Assembly: GCA_900550965.1 (NCBI GenBank)
Contig: URUC01000073.1
Location: 1 to 10,143, forward strand
Reading direction: 5' to 3'
DNA: 10,143 nucleotides
Source of the DNA: an uncultured Collinsella sp.
Lineage (GTDB): Bacteria > Actinomycetota > Coriobacteriia > Coriobacteriales > Coriobacteriaceae
Every line of letters begins with the position of its first letter. Position 1 is the stretch's first letter. Below, piece after piece: positions 8,973-10,143 of the stretch. The position numbers were made by a program, and so were the translations under genes. The notes beneath the pieces are model-generated. The model searched no databases. It saw only the letters and a list, made by a program, of their open reading frames with translations, and had not been told where the DNA came from.

Positions 8973-9886
8973 TAGTGCACCTCGCTAGAATCGACGCCGG
9001 GCACGCGGCGGCAGGAATACTCGTCCGTGGCAAACTTGGGGACCTGCACGGTCTCGAGCTCGCGGGCAAGCGCGGCAGAAAGCTCGATACCGGCGGCGCG
9101 GCGCACGGCCTGGATGGCGAGCGGGGCCGAGATGCGGCGGCGGTAGTCAGCCGAGCCCCACAGGTTGGTACCATAGCTCAGCGCGCGTACGGACGCGGCC
9201 AGGGCGCGCAGCTCGTCCTCGGAAGGCTGCTCGGCGGTAAGGCCACATGCCTCGCCCTGCAGCAGGGTCGCGCGCAGCGGGCGGGCGCCCACGGTGACAT
9301 GCCAGCTGTTGTCCCACCAGGCGGCGGTGACGTTCAGCGAGGGAAAGTCGGTCGCGGCCTTGCGCACGGCCTCGTAGCTCGCACGGTAATCGTGCTTGAC
9401 GACCACGACATGCTCAATAACGTCGCGCACGTAGCCCATGTCAACGAACTCCGAGAGCGGCACGCGGCCGGCACCCGTCAGCTCAACATAGGAGTCGAGC
9501 GCCAGGAACGCCGAGAGCACGTCCGAGAAGCCAAAGCGACCGTAGATGCTGCCGCCCACCGTGGCGGTGTTGCGTAGCTGAACGCCTACAATATCGTGGA
9601 CGGCGAACTCAAAGACATTGTTGACAAGCGCGTTGAGCTCGGCGTGGCGCTCGAGCTGGCGCAGGGTGCACATGGCACCGATGCGAAACTCGGTCTCGGT
9701 CTCCTCAATCTGATCGAGTCCGCAGGCCGAAAGGTCAATCGCCGTCGCCACGCGACGCGATCCCAGGCGCATCCAGATGCCGCCGCCCAGAATCTTGTTG
9801 TTGCGGTTCTTCTGTAAGAGCTCATAGGCTTCGGCCGCGTTTCCAACACGGACGTAGGTACCGAACTTGAGCACGTTCTCCCCCAT
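8972..9886 (-). CDS. FAD-binding subunit of the molybdenum hydroxylase (YgfM/XdhB-like)
   Basis: The 304-residue protein belongs to the CoxM/XdhB-type FAD-binding family and would pass electrons from the iron-sulfur clusters to an acceptor. The first FAD loop reads LGGGIW (33-38) in place of the usual AGGT-type loop. The second, VQLRNTATVGGSIYGRFGFSD (102-122), matches the RNxATIGG signature. The C-terminal CO_deh_flav_C-type domain ends with GSADYRRRISAPLAIQAVRRA (244-264). A tail of about 25 residues follows (VPKFATDEYSCRRVPG) with no assigned role. The protein is somewhat longer than E. coli YgfM (259). The start at 9886 is the only ATG after an in-frame TAA, but its ribosome-binding site is poor. 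The GTG at 9874 has GGGGGAG only three bases upstream, so initiation could be there. It is first in a two-gene operon, and its stop overlaps the next start by one base. Confidence 0.92.
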   Translation of the reverse strand: MGENVLKFGTYVRVGNAAEAYELLQKNRNNKILGGGIWMRLGSRRVATAIDLSACGLDQIEETETEFRIGAMCTLRQLERHAELNALVNNVFEFAVHDIVGVQLRNTATVGGSIYGRFGFSDVLSAFLALDSYVELTGAGRVPLSEFVDMGYVRDVIEHVVVVKHDYRASYEAVRKAATDFPSLNVTAAWWDNSWHVTVGARPLRATLLQGEACGLTAEQPSEDELRALAASVRALSYGTNLWGSADYRRRISAPLAIQAVRRAAGIELSAALARELETVQVPKFATDEYSCRRVPGVDSSEVH

Positions 9887-9910
9887 CTCTTCACTTGTCC
9901 AGTACCTTTA

Positions 9911-9919
9911 AGTGTACCA
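9911..9919 (-). promoter_or_regulatory. Putative extended -10 promoter for the hydroxylase operon
   Basis: The minus strand reads TGGTACACT: a TG dinucleotide, one base, then TACACT (four of six -10 positions). No good -35 is visible. Transcription would start near 9904, leaving a leader of about 18 bases and placing the 75-bp palindrome some 60 to 135 bases upstream of the start rather than in the mRNA. This is a weak, position-based call. Confidence 0.28.
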
Positions 9920-9965
9920 AACGAGGGGCCGCACACCGTTTTAGGACAAAATCCACCCACCCATC

Positions 9966-10040
9966 CATAACTTGCGGTGATATACGGACTGATTAGCCGT
10001 TCCGGGGCGCTAAACAGTCCGTATTTCACCGCAAGTTATG
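9966..10040. repeat. 75-bp near-perfect palindrome upstream of the hydroxylase operon
   Basis: The arms 9966-9997 and 10009-10040 are each 32 bases and 30 of 32 positions are complementary. The two mismatches are T9981 against T10025 and A9992 against A10014. The outer 26 bases (starting CATAACTTGCGGTGA) match 25 of 26. The inner TTAGC/GCTAA closes an 11-base loop. There is no T-run on either side, so it is not an intrinsic terminator. It sits after the gdhA terminator and before the putative hydroxylase promoter. I see no flanking target-site duplication and no second copy in this window. Possible identities are a REP/MITE-like dispersed palindrome, a large operator, or a structured RNA. Confidence 0.9.
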
Positions 10041-10056
10041 AGGAGTCCTCCAGGAT

Positions 10057-10091
10057 AGAAAAGGCTCCCAGCCAAGATGACTGGGAGCCTT
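10057..10091 (-). terminator. Rho-independent terminator after the glutamate dehydrogenase gene
   Basis: A perfect 11-bp stem, AAGGCTCCCAG (10061-10071) with CTGGGAGCCTT (10081-10091), has a nine-base loop. On the minus strand it runs into TTTTCTAT. It starts 26 bases after the stop at 10117, as expected for the terminator of the upstream gene. This suggests the hydroxylase operon is not read from that gene's promoter. Confidence 0.85.
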
Positions 10092-10116
10092 ATAGCATGC
10101 TATGTCGAGCGAAGAT

Positions 10117-10143
10117 TTAGCAGACGCCCTGGGCGAGCATGGC
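10117..10143 (-). CDS. gdhA: Probable NADP-specific glutamate dehydrogenase, last 8 codons only
   Basis: Only the C-terminal residues AMLAQGVC and the TAA stop are inside the window. They closely match the end of hexameric NADP-dependent glutamate dehydrogenases (E. coli GdhA ends in FVKVADAMLAQGVI), enzymes that aminate 2-oxoglutarate with ammonium. A gene end here is independently supported by the terminator just downstream. Eight residues are too few for certainty, and everything upstream is out of view. Confidence 0.6.
   Translation of the reverse strand, partial: AMLAQGVC

Noticed and set aside
6102..8975. A 957-codon open frame on the plus strand, antisense to the hydroxylase subunit
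   Set aside because: It mirrors the fused hydroxylase gene almost exactly and its translation is low-complexity (rich in Gly, Val, Leu, His, Asp, Ala) with no family motif. High GC at third codon positions removes stop codons from the opposite strand. The minus-strand protein has every expected catalytic motif.
9887..9965. Molybdenum-cofactor or purine riboswitch before the hydroxylase operon
   Set aside because: I could not find the conserved core sequences of either class, and the likely leader is only about 18 bases if the proposed promoter is right.
9586..10029. A 147-codon minus-strand frame starting inside the palindrome
   Set aside because: It overlaps the FAD-subunit gene in another frame, has no family motif, and its upstream part is just translated palindrome and spacer.
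9966..10040. The palindrome as an intrinsic terminator
   Set aside because: Neither strand has a T-run after the stem, and the real terminator of the upstream gene lies at 10057-10091.

Overview
The window is high-GC DNA with every gene on the minus strand. It looks like the chromosome of a Gram-positive actinobacterial-type organism, most likely a Coriobacteriia member such as Collinsella. That assignment is an inference from base composition, protein style and the gene order tig-clpP-clpX-valS; no 16S or other marker is present.

Read in the direction of transcription, from high to low coordinates, the window opens with the last eight codons of a probable NADP-glutamate dehydrogenase (10117-10143) and its hairpin terminator. 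Next comes a 230-base intergenic region holding a striking 75-bp near-perfect palindrome (9966-10040). A two-gene molybdenum hydroxylase operon follows: an FAD subunit (8972-9886) coupled by a TAATG overlap to a fused [2Fe-2S]/molybdopterin subunit (6141-8972). This resembles the YgfM/XdhD layout of E. coli. A GC-rich terminator closes the operon.

The rest is core proteostasis and translation. A tRNA-Leu(UAG) (5917-6000) precedes trigger factor (tig), the ClpP peptidase and the ClpX unfoldase, with clpP and clpX separated by one base. A strong 15-bp terminator follows clpX. Then valS begins behind its own putative promoter and a strong leader hairpin, and runs off the window edge lacking roughly its last fifth. 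Trigger factor handles nascent chains, and ClpXP degrades substrates that ClpX unfolds and feeds to ClpP. The hydroxylase pair stands apart as a catabolic, probably purine or other N-heterocycle, function.

The coding regions are mostly conventional. The features most worth a second look are non-coding: the long palindrome upstream of the hydroxylase operon, the valS leader hairpin with a sequestered ribosome-binding-like site, and the inverted repeat between tig and clpP. Among the proteins, the fused hydroxylase with its GGGFGSKQ active-site loop and the acidic duplication in ClpX stand out. I see no CRISPR array, insertion sequence or phage gene.
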